NCBI GenBank assembly: GCA_963749365.1
Contig: CAVVME010000003.1
Location: forward strand, 558,001 to 622,000
Direction: 5' to 3'
Length of the DNA stretch: 64,000 bases
From: WHSW01 sp963749365
Lineage (GTDB): Bacteria > Actinomycetota > Thermoleophilia > Solirubrobacterales > 70-9
Shown: positions 35,094 through 43,251 of the stretch, in pieces
Numbering within the stretch: position 1 is the first letter of the stretch
Layout: each line of letters begins with the position of its first letter
Translations under genes and position numbers: made by a program
The notes under the pieces: generated by a model
Told to the model about the DNA's origin: nothing
What the model saw: the letters and a program-made list of their open reading frames with translations, nothing else
The model's database searches: none

Positions 35094-35119
35094 GGGAGCG
35101 CATTACCTCAATCCTGGGG
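35081..35119 (+). repeat. Pair of direct repeats, possible operator
   Basis: TTACCTCGAATAGGGG (35081-35096) and TTACCTCAATCCTGGGG (35103-35119) are 22 bases apart, about two helical turns. They lie upstream of the LuxR-GAF coding region. Confidence 0.4.
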
Positions 35120-35315
35120 TGCTAGATTCGGGCTCTCGACCCGACTCGATCCTGGTATCGGCAGCTCGCCTGACAAGCAAAGTAAACGCACGGTTCCGCC
35201 CGCCCAACCAGGCGCGGCGGAGTCGCGCAGACGGCAGGTACTCAGCGATCGCGAGCGTGAGATCCTCGGGCTGCTCTCCGAGGGCCTCAGCGGTTCGGAG
35301 ATCGCCGCTCAGCTC
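35094..35315 (+). other. In-frame open extension of the LuxR-GAF gene lacking a standard start codon
   Basis: The frame is open after a TAG at 35091-35093. From about 35193 it clearly encodes protein, because RRRQVLSDREREILG and LLSEGLSGSEIAAQL form the first half of the LuxR helix-turn-helix. No ATG, GTG or TTG occurs in frame before 35316. The gene therefore starts from a rare codon, or a frameshift (natural or sequencing) separates it from its start. Confidence 0.6.
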
Positions 35316-35951
35316 GTGCTCTCGCCCGAGACCGTGCGCACCCACGTTCGCAACGCGATGACCAAGCTCGGGGCCTCGACCCGCTCGCAGGCGGTCGCGC
35401 TCGCCCTCCGAGGCGAGGAGATCGGCGGCGCCGGCCCGGCGGCGCCGCCACAGGCGCCGGCCACCGCCGCTCGCCGCGATCCGCGCGACCACGCCGACGC
35501 CTTGGCGGCGATGCTCGACGGGTTGGTCTCGCTCTATGACGTCGACGGAGGGGCGCTCTACCTGGCCGACGAGGACGGCCTCGCGATGGGTCGCGCGGCG
35601 AGCGCCGGCACGGCGCCCGCGCTCCCGGAGCAGGTCGCGCTCGGCGACGCGACCCTGGGCTTGGTCGCGCTCGAGCGGCGCGCCCGGGTAATCCGCGACC
35701 CCGGCTCCGGCTCGGGCCCCGGTGGGGCGCTGCTCGCCGGCCCGGTGACCGGCGGGGGGCGGTTGATCGGCGTGATCGTCCTCGGCGCTCGCGAGAGCCG
35801 GCCGGTCGGCCAGCGCGAGCTGCTCTTGCTGACCGCCTTCGCCGGTCGCCTCGGCGAGATCCTCAGCGACGACCAGGACGTCGAACAGCAGCTCAGGGGC
35901 GCGATCGAGCGCTTTCGGGGCTCGTGGTCGGGCGCCTCGCGCGCCTTCTGA
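35316..35951 (+). CDS. LuxR-type helix-turn-helix protein with GAF-like domain (5' end unresolved)
   Basis: From the first standard start, 211 residues. LSPETVRTHVRNAMTKLGAS is the recognition helix of a LuxR domain whose first half lies upstream in the same frame. After a Pro/Ala linker comes a GAF-like sensor (LDGLVSLYDVDGGALYLAD, then LIGVIVLGARE and ELLLLTAFAGRLGEIL). The order, HTH first and GAF second, is the reverse of the usual NarL layout. It stands next to STAS and SpoIIE-type genes, suggesting a stress-response role. Confidence 0.7.
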   Translation: MLSPETVRTHVRNAMTKLGASTRSQAVALALRGEEIGGAGPAAPPQAPATAARRDPRDHADALAAMLDGLVSLYDVDGGALYLADEDGLAMGRAASAGTAPALPEQVALGDATLGLVALERRARVIRDPGSGSGPGGALLAGPVTGGGRLIGVIVLGARESRPVGQRELLLLTAFAGRLGEILSDDQDVEQQLRGAIERFRGSWSGASRAF

Positions 35952-35983
35952 GCGAAGGCGGCCCCCGGCGCACCGGCCGACGC

Positions 35984-36349
35984 TCAAGCCGGTGCTCCCT
36001 TGAGCGCCGCGAGCGCACTCTCGAGGTCGGGATCCATCGGGGCGACGTGGCCGATCGCGCACAGGTCGAGCACTCGCCGCATCGGGGTCCGATCGGGCAC
36101 GACGAGGCGAATCGCCTGACGCCGCGCGGCGAGCCGGCGACCGAGGTCGAAGAGCAGTTGGACGCCGGCGCTGTCGAGGTAGGTGACCCGCGAGAGGTCG
36201 AGAACCAGCGCTCGGGAGGCGCTGGGCAGACGGTCGGCGAGCGCCAGTCGCAGCTCGGGGGCGTTGGAGCTGTCGATCTCGCCCTCGACCGCCGCGATCA
36301 GCACGCCATCGCGCTGCTCGAACTCGAACCCGGCCAGCCTGTCCCTCAT
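35984..36349 (-). CDS. STAS-domain anti-sigma factor antagonist
   Basis: 121 residues of SpoIIAA/RsbV type. VLIAAVEGEIDSSNAPELR is the first half, and VTYLDSAGVQLLFDLGRRL contains the conserved phosphorylatable Ser in the DSAG loop. Dephosphorylated STAS proteins release sigma factors from their anti-sigma kinase. Its ATG overlaps the stop of the upstream phosphatase/kinase gene by four bases, so the regulatory partners are made together. No sigma factor gene is seen nearby. Confidence 0.92.
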   Translation of the reverse strand: MRDRLAGFEFEQRDGVLIAAVEGEIDSSNAPELRLALADRLPSASRALVLDLSRVTYLDSAGVQLLFDLGRRLAARRQAIRLVVPDRTPMRRVLDLCAIGHVAPMDPDLESALAALKGAPA

Positions 36350-37611
36350 CGCCCGGCCTCCGCCGCAGTGCCGCCGAGCGCCCGACGCATCGTCACCGTG
36401 GTCCCGGGCGGGTCGCGGTCGACCTCGACCTCGTCCATCAGTTCCTCGATCAGCGCCAGCCCGCGGCCCTGCGAGCCCATCCTCGGCGCCCGCCACTGGC
36501 CGAAGTCGCGGACGACGAGCTCCACCCCGCGCTCGAGCCTGACGCCCTCGAGCACGTAGGAGGCCTCGCCGGCCGGGTAGGCGTGGGCGACGGCATTGGC
36601 GCACGCCTCGCCGCCCGCGACCAGGATCTCGTAGGCCTCGGTGTCATCGGCCCCTGCGGCGCGCAGCCACCGGGCGAGCTGGCGCCGCATCAGCGCCAGC
36701 GACTCCGGGTCGGCTGGCAGGGTCAGCTCGAGCCGCTCGCCGCTGGGCGGCTCGAGCCGGACCGCGAGCAGGGCGACGTCGTCACGCGGGGGCTCGCCGC
36801 TGAAGCGGGCTCGAAGCAGGGCGGCGCAGAGCTCGTCGGGATGGGTCGGAGCCTGGGCGGCGAACTCGCGCAGCCAGTCGAGGCCTTCATCGAGCGAGGC
36901 GTCCGGGCGCTCGACCAGTCCATCGGTGTAGAGCAGCACGGTGGACCCGGGCACGAGCGGGATCGTCGACTCCTCGTAGGACGGGAACGGGACCACGCCA
37001 AGCGGGCTGCCGGCCGGGCTCTCGGCCAGATAGGCGCTGCCGTCGTCCCCGACGACCAGCACCGGGGGATGCCCGGCGGCCGCAAACCGCAGTCGGCCCT
37101 GGTCGGGATCGAGGACCCCGTAGAGAAGCGTCGCCATCGGGCCGCCGGGCAGCTCGCGAGCGAAGCCGTTCATCCGCTCGAGCACCAGCGACGGTCGCAG
37201 GCGCTCGAGCGCGTATGCGCGGAGTCCGTTCTGCAGTCGCGCCATCCGCGACGCCGCGTCGAGACCGTGTCCGACGACGTCGCCGATCGCGAGCCCGGCA
37301 TGTCCGTCGCGAAGCGCGATCACGTCGTACCAATCGCCGCCGACCTGCGCGTCTGCGCTGCCCGGCAAATAACGGGCGGCGATCGCCAGCCCTGCGAGCT
37401 CGGGGAGCTGCTCGGGCAACAGGCTGCGCTGCAGCGTCTCGGCGACGCTGGCGGCGTGCTCGACCTCCTCGGCAGCCCGGCGAAGGCCCTCCATCGCCGC
37501 GCCGAGGATCACGTCGCCGCCCGCTTCGGGTTCGCCGCCGCCGGGTTCGATCGCCGCGTCGGCTTCCGCCGCTCGCTCGGGCCTCGGCGGGCTCTGCTCG
37601 TCCGCGGTCAC
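36346..37611 (-). CDS. SpoIIE-type PP2C phosphatase fused to a GHKL anti-sigma kinase domain
   Basis: 421 residues, GTG start. The PP2C/RsbU domain (about 60-275) has metal-binding acids in VGGDWYDVIAL, IGDVVGHG, LLYTDGLVE and PPRDDVALLAV. The C-terminal 130 residues are an RsbW-like HATPase with an intact N box (GEACANAVAHAY) and lid region QGRGLALIEELMDEV. One protein can thus both phosphorylate and dephosphorylate a STAS partner, which is encoded by the overlapping next gene. The N-terminal helix (EEVEHAASVAETLQRSLLP) is the usual RsbU linker. No dedicated sensor domain is visible. Confidence 0.93.
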   Translation of the reverse strand: MTADEQSPPRPERAAEADAAIEPGGGEPEAGGDVILGAAMEGLRRAAEEVEHAASVAETLQRSLLPEQLPELAGLAIAARYLPGSADAQVGGDWYDVIALRDGHAGLAIGDVVGHGLDAASRMARLQNGLRAYALERLRPSLVLERMNGFARELPGGPMATLLYGVLDPDQGRLRFAAAGHPPVLVVGDDGSAYLAESPAGSPLGVVPFPSYEESTIPLVPGSTVLLYTDGLVERPDASLDEGLDWLREFAAQAPTHPDELCAALLRARFSGEPPRDDVALLAVRLEPPSGERLELTLPADPESLALMRRQLARWLRAAGADDTEAYEILVAGGEACANAVAHAYPAGEASYVLEGVRLERGVELVVRDFGQWRAPRMGSQGRGLALIEELMDEVEVDRDPPGTTVTMRRALGGTAAEAGR

Positions 37612-37716
37612 CGGTCGAGTCTAGACGCGCTCCCGCCAACAATCCGCCCGCGCGGCGATCGAGCTCGCTCCGACCTGCAGCTGTCCCGACGGCCCGTTCG
37701 GTTACCTTGCGCTTGC

Positions 37717-38676
37717 GTGGAGGGCTCGAACGCAGGCCAGATCGCGCGATCGCACGACAATCCGGAGCAACTCGCCAAGGAGTGGCTCTTGAGGCTGATC
37801 GAGCGAACGCCGCTGCCCGAGGTCGGGGAGCTGCCCGTGTCCTGGATCGTCAAGGAGGCGCCGCCGCTGATCGCCGACATCGTTGCGGCGATGGCCGAAC
37901 CCTCGACCGGCGTCGGGCGCGAGCTCGAGCCCGACGAGCGCGAGCGAGCCGAGAAGCTGCGCAAGCTGCGCGACGGGCCCGCGGCCGCCGAGCAGATCCC
38001 GCGCGATCTGGCCGCCCTGCAGGCGCTGCTCGTGGAGACGATGCGGCGCGAGATCCCCGAACGGCGGGCCGGCGACTTCGCCCAGGCGGTCGAGCGGCTG
38101 GCCGAGGTGTTCGGCACGATCCAGGGCGCGGTCGCGAGGCTGCTGGTCGAGGAGCGCAGCGGCGGCGCCTCCGCTGACGCGCTCACGGGACTTCCCGGCC
38201 CGGCCCAGCTCGACGAATGGATGCGGATCCTGATCGCGAGTCAGAAGCGCTACGAGCACGGGTTCGCCCTGGCGCTGATCGACATCGACGGCCTCGCCCA
38301 GGTCAACGATGCCTACGGTCGCACCGCCGGCGACCGGATGGTCACCGCGGTCGCCAACGTGGTCAGCCGCCAGATCAGGGCGACCGACCAGGCCTTCCGT
38401 CTCGAGCAGGACGAGCTGGCGGTACTCGCGCCGCACCAACAGGCGTCCGGGCTGGTGACCATGGCCGAGCGGGTCGCCGAGCTGGTCGAGGGCTCGCAGG
38501 CCGCCGAGGGACCGCAGATCGCGATCGCCGCCGGCGTCGTCGGATGCCCCGCCGACGGTGACACGGTCGAACGCTTGCTCGAGAGCGCCACCGAGGCCAC
38601 CTACGCGGCCAAGGCCGCGGGCAACCCGGTCGCCACCGGCCCGAACAGCGAGCCGGCGCCGGTGCAAGATTCCTAG
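37717..38676 (+). CDS. Degenerate GGDEF-domain protein
   Basis: 319 residues from the GTG at 37717. The N-terminal half is helical without a recognised sensor. The C-terminal half is a diguanylate cyclase fold: LIDIDGLAQVNDAYGRTAGD matches the substrate-binding half. The active-site loop reads RLEQDELAVLAP, so GGDEF is replaced by EQDEL. Loss of both glycines makes cyclase activity unlikely, and it may be a c-di-GMP or GTP sensor. It is divergent from the SpoIIE-type gene and upstream of the MerR gene. Confidence 0.85.
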   Translation: MEGSNAGQIARSHDNPEQLAKEWLLRLIERTPLPEVGELPVSWIVKEAPPLIADIVAAMAEPSTGVGRELEPDERERAEKLRKLRDGPAAAEQIPRDLAALQALLVETMRREIPERRAGDFAQAVERLAEVFGTIQGAVARLLVEERSGGASADALTGLPGPAQLDEWMRILIASQKRYEHGFALALIDIDGLAQVNDAYGRTAGDRMVTAVANVVSRQIRATDQAFRLEQDELAVLAPHQQASGLVTMAERVAELVEGSQAAEGPQIAIAAGVVGCPADGDTVERLLESATEATYAAKAAGNPVATGPNSEPAPVQDS

Positions 38677-38690
38677 CGCCACAGGGGTCG

Positions 38691-38717
38691 AACTTGTGCA
38701 AGGCAGCAGAAGCTGCT
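38691..38717. promoter_or_regulatory. Clustered palindromes upstream of the MerR regulator gene
   Basis: CTTGTGCAAG (38693-38702) is a perfect palindrome. GCAGC-AGAA-GCTGC (38704-38717) follows. The TTGTGCA core resembles elements upstream of the next regulator gene, so autoregulation by a MerR-type protein is plausible. Confidence 0.4.
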
Positions 38718-38762
38718 TCGATCTTGCGCCCCGCGCTGCGCGCGCAATGATTGAGACCCACG

Positions 38763-39584
38763 ATGAGCGGACTGAGAATCAATGCGGCGGCCGAGATGCT
38801 CGGCGTCAGTCCCAGCACCCTGCGGAGCTGGGAGCGCCGGCTCGGCTATCCGCATCCACGGCGCACGCCCGGCAACCATCGCGTCTATGAGCTGAGCGAG
38901 GTCCAGGCCCTGCGGGAGGCGCTGCAGGAGACCCACAACATCTCCAGCGCGGTCGAGGTCGCCCGCCAGCGCGGTCGCGGTCCCGCCTCCCCGGCACGGC
39001 TGCTGGCCGCGTTCGACCGCTTCGACGAGGGGGTCGCCGACCGCGAGCTCGAGCAGAGCCTCGCCGTGCGCTCGGTCGAGCGCACGGTCGCCGAAGTGCT
39101 GCTGCCGGCGCTCGAGCTGGCCGCGCGCCGTCCAGGTGGCGAGGCCGAGCTCGAGCACGCCTGTCGCTGGGCGACCGGGTGGCTGCTCGGCGCCCGCCGG
39201 CTCGCCGCCGGTGCCACCCGCCCTGACGGGGTTCTGCTGCTCGACTCGGGCTCGCCGCTCGGCGTCGAGTCGGTCCACGTCCAGGCCCTGGAGCTCTTCC
39301 TGCGTCGCGCCGGCCTGCGCGTGCTGCTGCTCTCCGCCGAGCTCGCCGAGGGGCGCTTTCGCAGCGCCCTGCGCGCCCTGCAGCCGACCGCGGTCGTGAT
39401 CTGCGGCTCAGACGCGCAGCTCGACGTGCTCGCCGGGGCCCTGCGGTCGCTGCGTGCCGAAGACGGACAAGCCCGGCTCTACGGCTACCGGGCCGCGCGC
39501 CTGGTCACCGGACGCGACGGCGTCCCCTCGCTCGGCGAGGACCCCGCGGCGGCGACGGAAACACTGCTCGCAGCGATCGAGTAG
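38763..39584 (+). CDS. MerR-family regulator with C-terminal B12-binding-like domain
   Basis: 273 residues. The MerR helix-turn-helix opens the protein (INAAAEMLGVSPSTLRSWER, then HRVYELSEVQALREAL). The C-terminal 180 residues have a helical cap and a Rossmann-like part (VLLLDSGSPLGVESVHVQAL and LRVLLLSAELAEGRF), like CarH/LitR light sensors. The canonical E-x-x-x-W and DxHxxG cobalamin ligands are not clearly kept, so B12 binding is uncertain. It sits between the degenerate GGDEF gene and the BldC-like gene, all codirectional. Confidence 0.82.
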   Translation: MSGLRINAAAEMLGVSPSTLRSWERRLGYPHPRRTPGNHRVYELSEVQALREALQETHNISSAVEVARQRGRGPASPARLLAAFDRFDEGVADRELEQSLAVRSVERTVAEVLLPALELAARRPGGEAELEHACRWATGWLLGARRLAAGATRPDGVLLLDSGSPLGVESVHVQALELFLRRAGLRVLLLSAELAEGRFRSALRALQPTAVVICGSDAQLDVLAGALRSLRAEDGQARLYGYRAARLVTGRDGVPSLGEDPAAATETLLAAIE

Positions 39585-39851
39585 TCAGTCGCCGCTCCCC
39601 GCTCGCCGCTGACCGCTGGCGCTCGCCGCTGGTGTGCGTGCGGCTCCTGCCGGGTGCCCGAGTGCCGACTGCAACTTCTGCGCCAATTTGCACAGGTTGT
39701 GCAGCCTGGCGCAGGTTCGGGGCTCCGAACTTGCACATCTCCTGCGCCCTGAGCGCCGAGCGGTTGCGCGGTGCCCGGGGGCGGCCTAGAACCCGCGGTC
39801 GATACAAGTTTCCGCCGCTTTTCGGCGGATCGACCAAGCGGAAGCAGGGAG
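39585..39851. promoter_or_regulatory. Intergenic region dense in TTGCAC-type dyads
   Basis: TGCACA-GGT-TGTGCA (39689-39703) is a perfect palindrome. A 12-base-arm dyad spans 39709-39736 around GGCT with two mismatches. Related cores TTGCAC, TTGTGC and TGCGCC recur in the interval. The first 50 bases hold GCTCGCCGCT repeats. Promoter and operator control of the BldC-like gene is inferred. Confidence 0.45.
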
Positions 39852-40097
39852 ATGGAAGCACAAACCCAAACACAGCGATTCCTCAATGTGAGCGACGCCG
39901 CCGAGCTGCTCGGCGTCAGCGCCGCGTCACTTCGCAAGTGGTCCGATCAGGGCCTGGTCCCGGTCTATCGCACCCCGGGCGGCCAGCGCCGCTACTCGCT
40001 CGCAGACCTGGAGGAGTTCCTCGCCTCGATGCGCCAGCCGGCGATCAACCAGGCAGTGCCCCGCTACGGGCGAAACGCGAACTCGCTCACCGGCTGA
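39852..40097 (+). CDS. BldC-like MerR-type DNA-binding protein
   Basis: 81 residues, a stand-alone winged helix-turn-helix without effector domain. FLNVSDAAELLGVSAASLRK and the wing YRTPGGQRRYSLADLEEFL match the excisionase/BldC group. In Streptomyces, BldC binds direct repeats as head-to-tail oligomers and delays development. The start at 39852 gives the compact form. The next gene, an HD-GYP protein, begins 26 bases downstream, so the two are probably cotranscribed. Confidence 0.85.
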   Translation: MEAQTQTQRFLNVSDAAELLGVSAASLRKWSDQGLVPVYRTPGGQRRYSLADLEEFLASMRQPAINQAVPRYGRNANSLTG

Positions 40098-40123
40098 ACG
40101 ACAGCCATCCGCCCCCCGCACTG

Positions 40124-41524
40124 ATGGCCGCCCGCCCGACCAAGACCGTGATCTACGCCCAGTTCGTCGCCCTGGCGGCGGCGCTGGCGGTCGCGATCCT
40201 CAGCAACTCGATGTCCGACTGGGACCTCGGGCTGCTCGGCACCCTGACCGCGGTCTCGGTGATCAGCGACCTGATCGCGGTTCGCACCCGGGTCCATCAG
40301 GTCGTCGTCTCGGCGAGCTTCCTGACGATCGTGATCTGCGCCGTCTTCCTCGGCGGCGGCCCGGCGGCGCTGATGGGCGTGATCACGATCCTGGTCGGCT
40401 GGCTCAAGGCCCGCTATCCGGCCCAGCACCTGCTGATCAACCTGGTCACCTATGCCTGGTTCCCGCTGATCGCCGGGATCGTCTTTCACGCCGTCTCGGA
40501 AGCCGGATCGATTGCGACCGGGAGCGCCGCCTTCTACCTCTTGATCTGCGGCGTCTTCGTCCTCGGTCTGGCGATCGACTTCGCGCTGATCGCGGGCTAC
40601 TCCTGCTACGAGGAGCGCTCCAGCTTCGCGACCAAGGTCCGCCGCGCCCTGCTCCCCGTGCTGCCTTCCGAACTCGCCTCGGCGATGTTCGCGATCAGCG
40701 TCGCCTTCGCCTACGTCCAGCTCGGTACCGAGGCCGTCGTCCTGCTCGGCATCCTGGTGCTCGTCTTCCAGTACCTGGTCGGCGCCCTGCTGGTCTCCCA
40801 GGAGCGCGCCGACGAGCTCGAGTTGCGGGCCCGCCAGCTCGCCGGCTTCCAGGTCGCGCTGCTCTCCGCGCTGCTGCGAACGCTGGACCTGCGCGACCGG
40901 ATGACCGCCCGCCACAGTGCCGCGGTCGCCCGCTACTCGCGCGAGATCGCGGTCGAGGCGGGGCTCTCGACCGAGCAGCAGGAGCTCGTCCACTCGGCGG
41001 GGCTGCTGCACGACATCGGCAAGTTCGTGCTCCCCGACAACATCCTCAAGTCCGGGCGGCGCAAACTCTCCGACGCCGAGTGGGAGGAGATCAAGAAGCA
41101 CCCCTACGAGGGCGCCCGGATCGTTTCCCAGATCGACGGCTACCAGCCGATCGGGGAGATCATCCTCGCCCACCACGAGCGGATCGACGGCAAGGGCTAC
41201 CCCCGCGGGCTCCCCGGCGACGAGATCCCGCTGCTGGCGCGGGTGATCTCGGTCGCCGACACCTACGACGTGATGACCGCCCGCGACACCTACCGCGAGC
41301 CGGTGAGCTCATACGAGGCGGTGATCGAGATGCGGCGGGTCGCCGGGGCCCAGCTCGACTCCCGCTTCGTCGAGGCCTTCGTGCGGGTGCTCGAGGGCAA
41401 GGACCTCGCCTACCGCCACGGCGAGGACGCCGACTTCGAGGCCGAGCTCGCGCTCGACAAGCGGATCCACGACTACGTGGCGCAGACCCCCAGCGTCGCC
41501 GAGCGTGCTCCGCTCGCTTCCTAG
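40124..41524 (+). CDS. Membrane-bound HD-GYP phosphohydrolase
   Basis: 466 residues. Residues 10-225 hold about seven membrane helices forming a MASE-like input domain. The HD-GYP domain follows: H264 in TARHSAAVARYS, HD at 296-297 (LLHDIGKFVLP), HH at 350-351 and GYP at 358-360 (HERIDGKGYPRGLPGDEIP). All metal ligands appear intact, so it probably hydrolyses c-di-GMP or a related dinucleotide. It is codirectional with MerR and BldC-like genes and the degenerate GGDEF gene. Confidence 0.9.
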   Translation: MAARPTKTVIYAQFVALAAALAVAILSNSMSDWDLGLLGTLTAVSVISDLIAVRTRVHQVVVSASFLTIVICAVFLGGGPAALMGVITILVGWLKARYPAQHLLINLVTYAWFPLIAGIVFHAVSEAGSIATGSAAFYLLICGVFVLGLAIDFALIAGYSCYEERSSFATKVRRALLPVLPSELASAMFAISVAFAYVQLGTEAVVLLGILVLVFQYLVGALLVSQERADELELRARQLAGFQVALLSALLRTLDLRDRMTARHSAAVARYSREIAVEAGLSTEQQELVHSAGLLHDIGKFVLPDNILKSGRRKLSDAEWEEIKKHPYEGARIVSQIDGYQPIGEIILAHHERIDGKGYPRGLPGDEIPLLARVISVADTYDVMTARDTYREPVSSYEAVIEMRRVAGAQLDSRFVEAFVRVLEGKDLAYRHGEDADFEAELALDKRIHDYVAQTPSVAERAPLAS

Positions 41525-41773
41525 AGAACTGCCCGAATCCGGACAGCAACAAACCGCCCGCGAGGCCTCTTGCCTTCGCGCGCGGTGTTGGAGCTATCGA
41601 ATCCTGATGTGGGTTGCTCAGCCCTTACGGAAACCCATGGTTCACCTCCTAGATGCCGATCACCCGGCAGAGCTTCTTAAAACCTGTCCACAGGATACAA
41701 AACCTTGAAGAAGTTGCAAGTCGGACTCGGAAATTGCAAAGAAATGATCGAGGCCCTGGAACACTGATCCTCG
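41525..41773. other. AT-richer intergenic region upstream of the MFS gene
   Basis: No gene is supported. Compared with its surroundings it is A/T-rich between about 41670 and 41750. It contains two TTGCAA elements (GAAGTTGCAAG and GAAATTGCAAAG) that resemble the dyads near 38.7 and 39.7 kb, and a CTGTCCACAG palindrome. It may hold the MFS gene promoter. Confidence 0.4.
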
Positions 41774-43087
41774 ATGTCCGCCGCCCTCCGCCCTCTCCGC
41801 CTGCCTGCCTTTCCCAGCCTCGGGCTCGCCTATCTGGTCAACGAGCTCGGCAACTGGCTCGGCGAGATCGCGCTCGCGCTGCTGGTCTTCGATCAGACCG
41901 GCGACCCGATGGCGGTCGCGGCCCTGTTCTGCGGCATGCACTTCGCCCCCGCCCTGCTCGGTCCCCCGATCGTCGCCCGGCTCGAGCGCTACCCGGCCCG
42001 GGTCACGCTGCCGGCGCTGTACGCGATCGAGGCGGCCGCCTTCGCCGCCCTGGCGCTGCTCTCGAGCCAGTTCGCGCTGCTCGCGGTGCTCGCCCTCGCC
42101 ACCCTCGACGGGTCGGTGGCCTCGGCGGCGCGCGCCCTGACCCGCGCCTCGGCGGCGGCCGTGCTCGCCCCCGCCGGCCAGCTGCGCGAGGGCAACGCGC
42201 TGCTCAACGTCGCCTTCACGGTCGGCGCGGCCGGAGGCCCGGCGATGGCCGGCCTGGTGGTCGCGGCAGCCGGGGTCGAGACCGCCCTGCTCGCCGACGC
42301 CGGATCCTTTCTCGCCGTCGCCTTGCTGCTCGGCGCGACCCGCCACCTGAGGGCGCCGGAGCCCGACGACGCCGAGGTCGGCTGGGTCCAGCGGCTGCGC
42401 CGCGGCCTCGCCTACGTCGGCGAGCGCCCGGCGCTGCGCCGGCTGCTCGGCACACAGGCGGCGGCGTTCGTCTTCTTCGCGCTCGTGATCCCGGTCGAGG
42501 TCGTGTTCGCCAAGCAGACGCTTGACGCCGGCGACGCCGGGTACGGCGCGCTGCTCGCCGCGTGGGGGGTCGGAATGGTGGCCGGGAGCCTGATGTTCGC
42601 CGCCCTGCGAGCGATGTCCCTGCGCAGCCTGCTGCTCAGCTCGACGCTTGCGATCGGCTTCGCCTACCTCGGCATGGGCGCCGCGCCCACTCTGCTGGTC
42701 GCCTGCGCCGCGGCGGTGGTCGGGGGGCTCGGCAACGGCGTGCAGTGGATCGCGCTGGTGACGGCGGTGCAGGAGCTCACCCGGGCGGCCTACCAGGGGC
42801 GGGTGATGGCGCTGCTCGAGGCGATCGCGAGCGCGATGCCGGGAATCGGCTTCCTGCTCGGCGGCGCGATCGCCGCGATCTTCGCGCCGCGGGCGAGCTT
42901 CGCGGTCGCCGGAGCCGGCGTGCTCGCGGTCGCGCTCGTGGCCGTGGTCGCACTTCGTCGTGCCGAGTGGACGGTCGAGCTCGAGCAGCCGGCGCCATCC
43001 GAGGTCTACCGCGGGCGCCTGCTGCCGCCGCCTGCAAGACCCGTTGCACGCGACGACTCCTCGCGCACGCTACTCACCGACACTTAA
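41774..43087 (+). CDS. Major facilitator superfamily transporter
   Basis: 437 residues with about 10-12 membrane helices. The start FPSLGLAYLVNELGNWLGEIALALLV segment in helix 1, the helix 4-5 region (LREGNALLNVAFTVGAAGGP) and the helix 7 part (AAFVFFALVIPVEVVFAKQT) resemble the MFS_3/EntS-like exporter group. Substrate cannot be read from sequence. The 50-residue C-terminal tail is hydrophilic. The next element downstream is a c-di-AMP riboswitch that starts a separate unit. Confidence 0.85.
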   Translation: MSAALRPLRLPAFPSLGLAYLVNELGNWLGEIALALLVFDQTGDPMAVAALFCGMHFAPALLGPPIVARLERYPARVTLPALYAIEAAAFAALALLSSQFALLAVLALATLDGSVASAARALTRASAAAVLAPAGQLREGNALLNVAFTVGAAGGPAMAGLVVAAAGVETALLADAGSFLAVALLLGATRHLRAPEPDDAEVGWVQRLRRGLAYVGERPALRRLLGTQAAAFVFFALVIPVEVVFAKQTLDAGDAGYGALLAAWGVGMVAGSLMFAALRAMSLRSLLLSSTLAIGFAYLGMGAAPTLLVACAAAVVGGLGNGVQWIALVTAVQELTRAAYQGRVMALLEAIASAMPGIGFLLGGAIAAIFAPRASFAVAGAGVLAVALVAVVALRRAEWTVELEQPAPSEVYRGRLLPPPARPVARDDSSRTLLTDT

Positions 43088-43099
43088 CGGTTCGCTAGT

Positions 43100-43248
43100 C
43101 TCCCGGCCGCCGAGTCCCTGCAAATCAACCGGTTTGCCGGGATCGGGGGACCCATGGGCGGCCTGCTCTTCGCCGCCGGGGCGAATCGCGACCAGCGCGT
43201 AGCGCCTGCCCACGGCGCGAGCCCGTCAGCTAACCCCGTAGGCAAGCA
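43100..43248 (+). promoter_or_regulatory. Cyclic di-AMP riboswitch (ydaO/yuaA class)
   Basis: The conserved aptamer blocks occur in order: CCGAGTCCCTGCAAA, ATCGGGGGACCCATGG, CCGGGGCGAATCGCG, and CCCGTCAGCTAACCCCGTAG. These match the actinobacterial form found upstream of rpf and other cell wall hydrolase genes. The aptamer ends only about six bases before the ATG at 43252, and no terminator stem is seen. Control is therefore probably by masking the ribosome site, with c-di-AMP acting to lower expression. The gene it precedes is an Rpf-like enzyme, which supports the call. Confidence 0.88.
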
Positions 43249-43251
43249 AGG

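Noticed and set aside
41683..41700. CTGTCCACAGGATA resembling a DnaA box
   Set aside because: An isolated site without further boxes, an AT-rich unwinding element or dnaA/dnaN nearby; not an origin.
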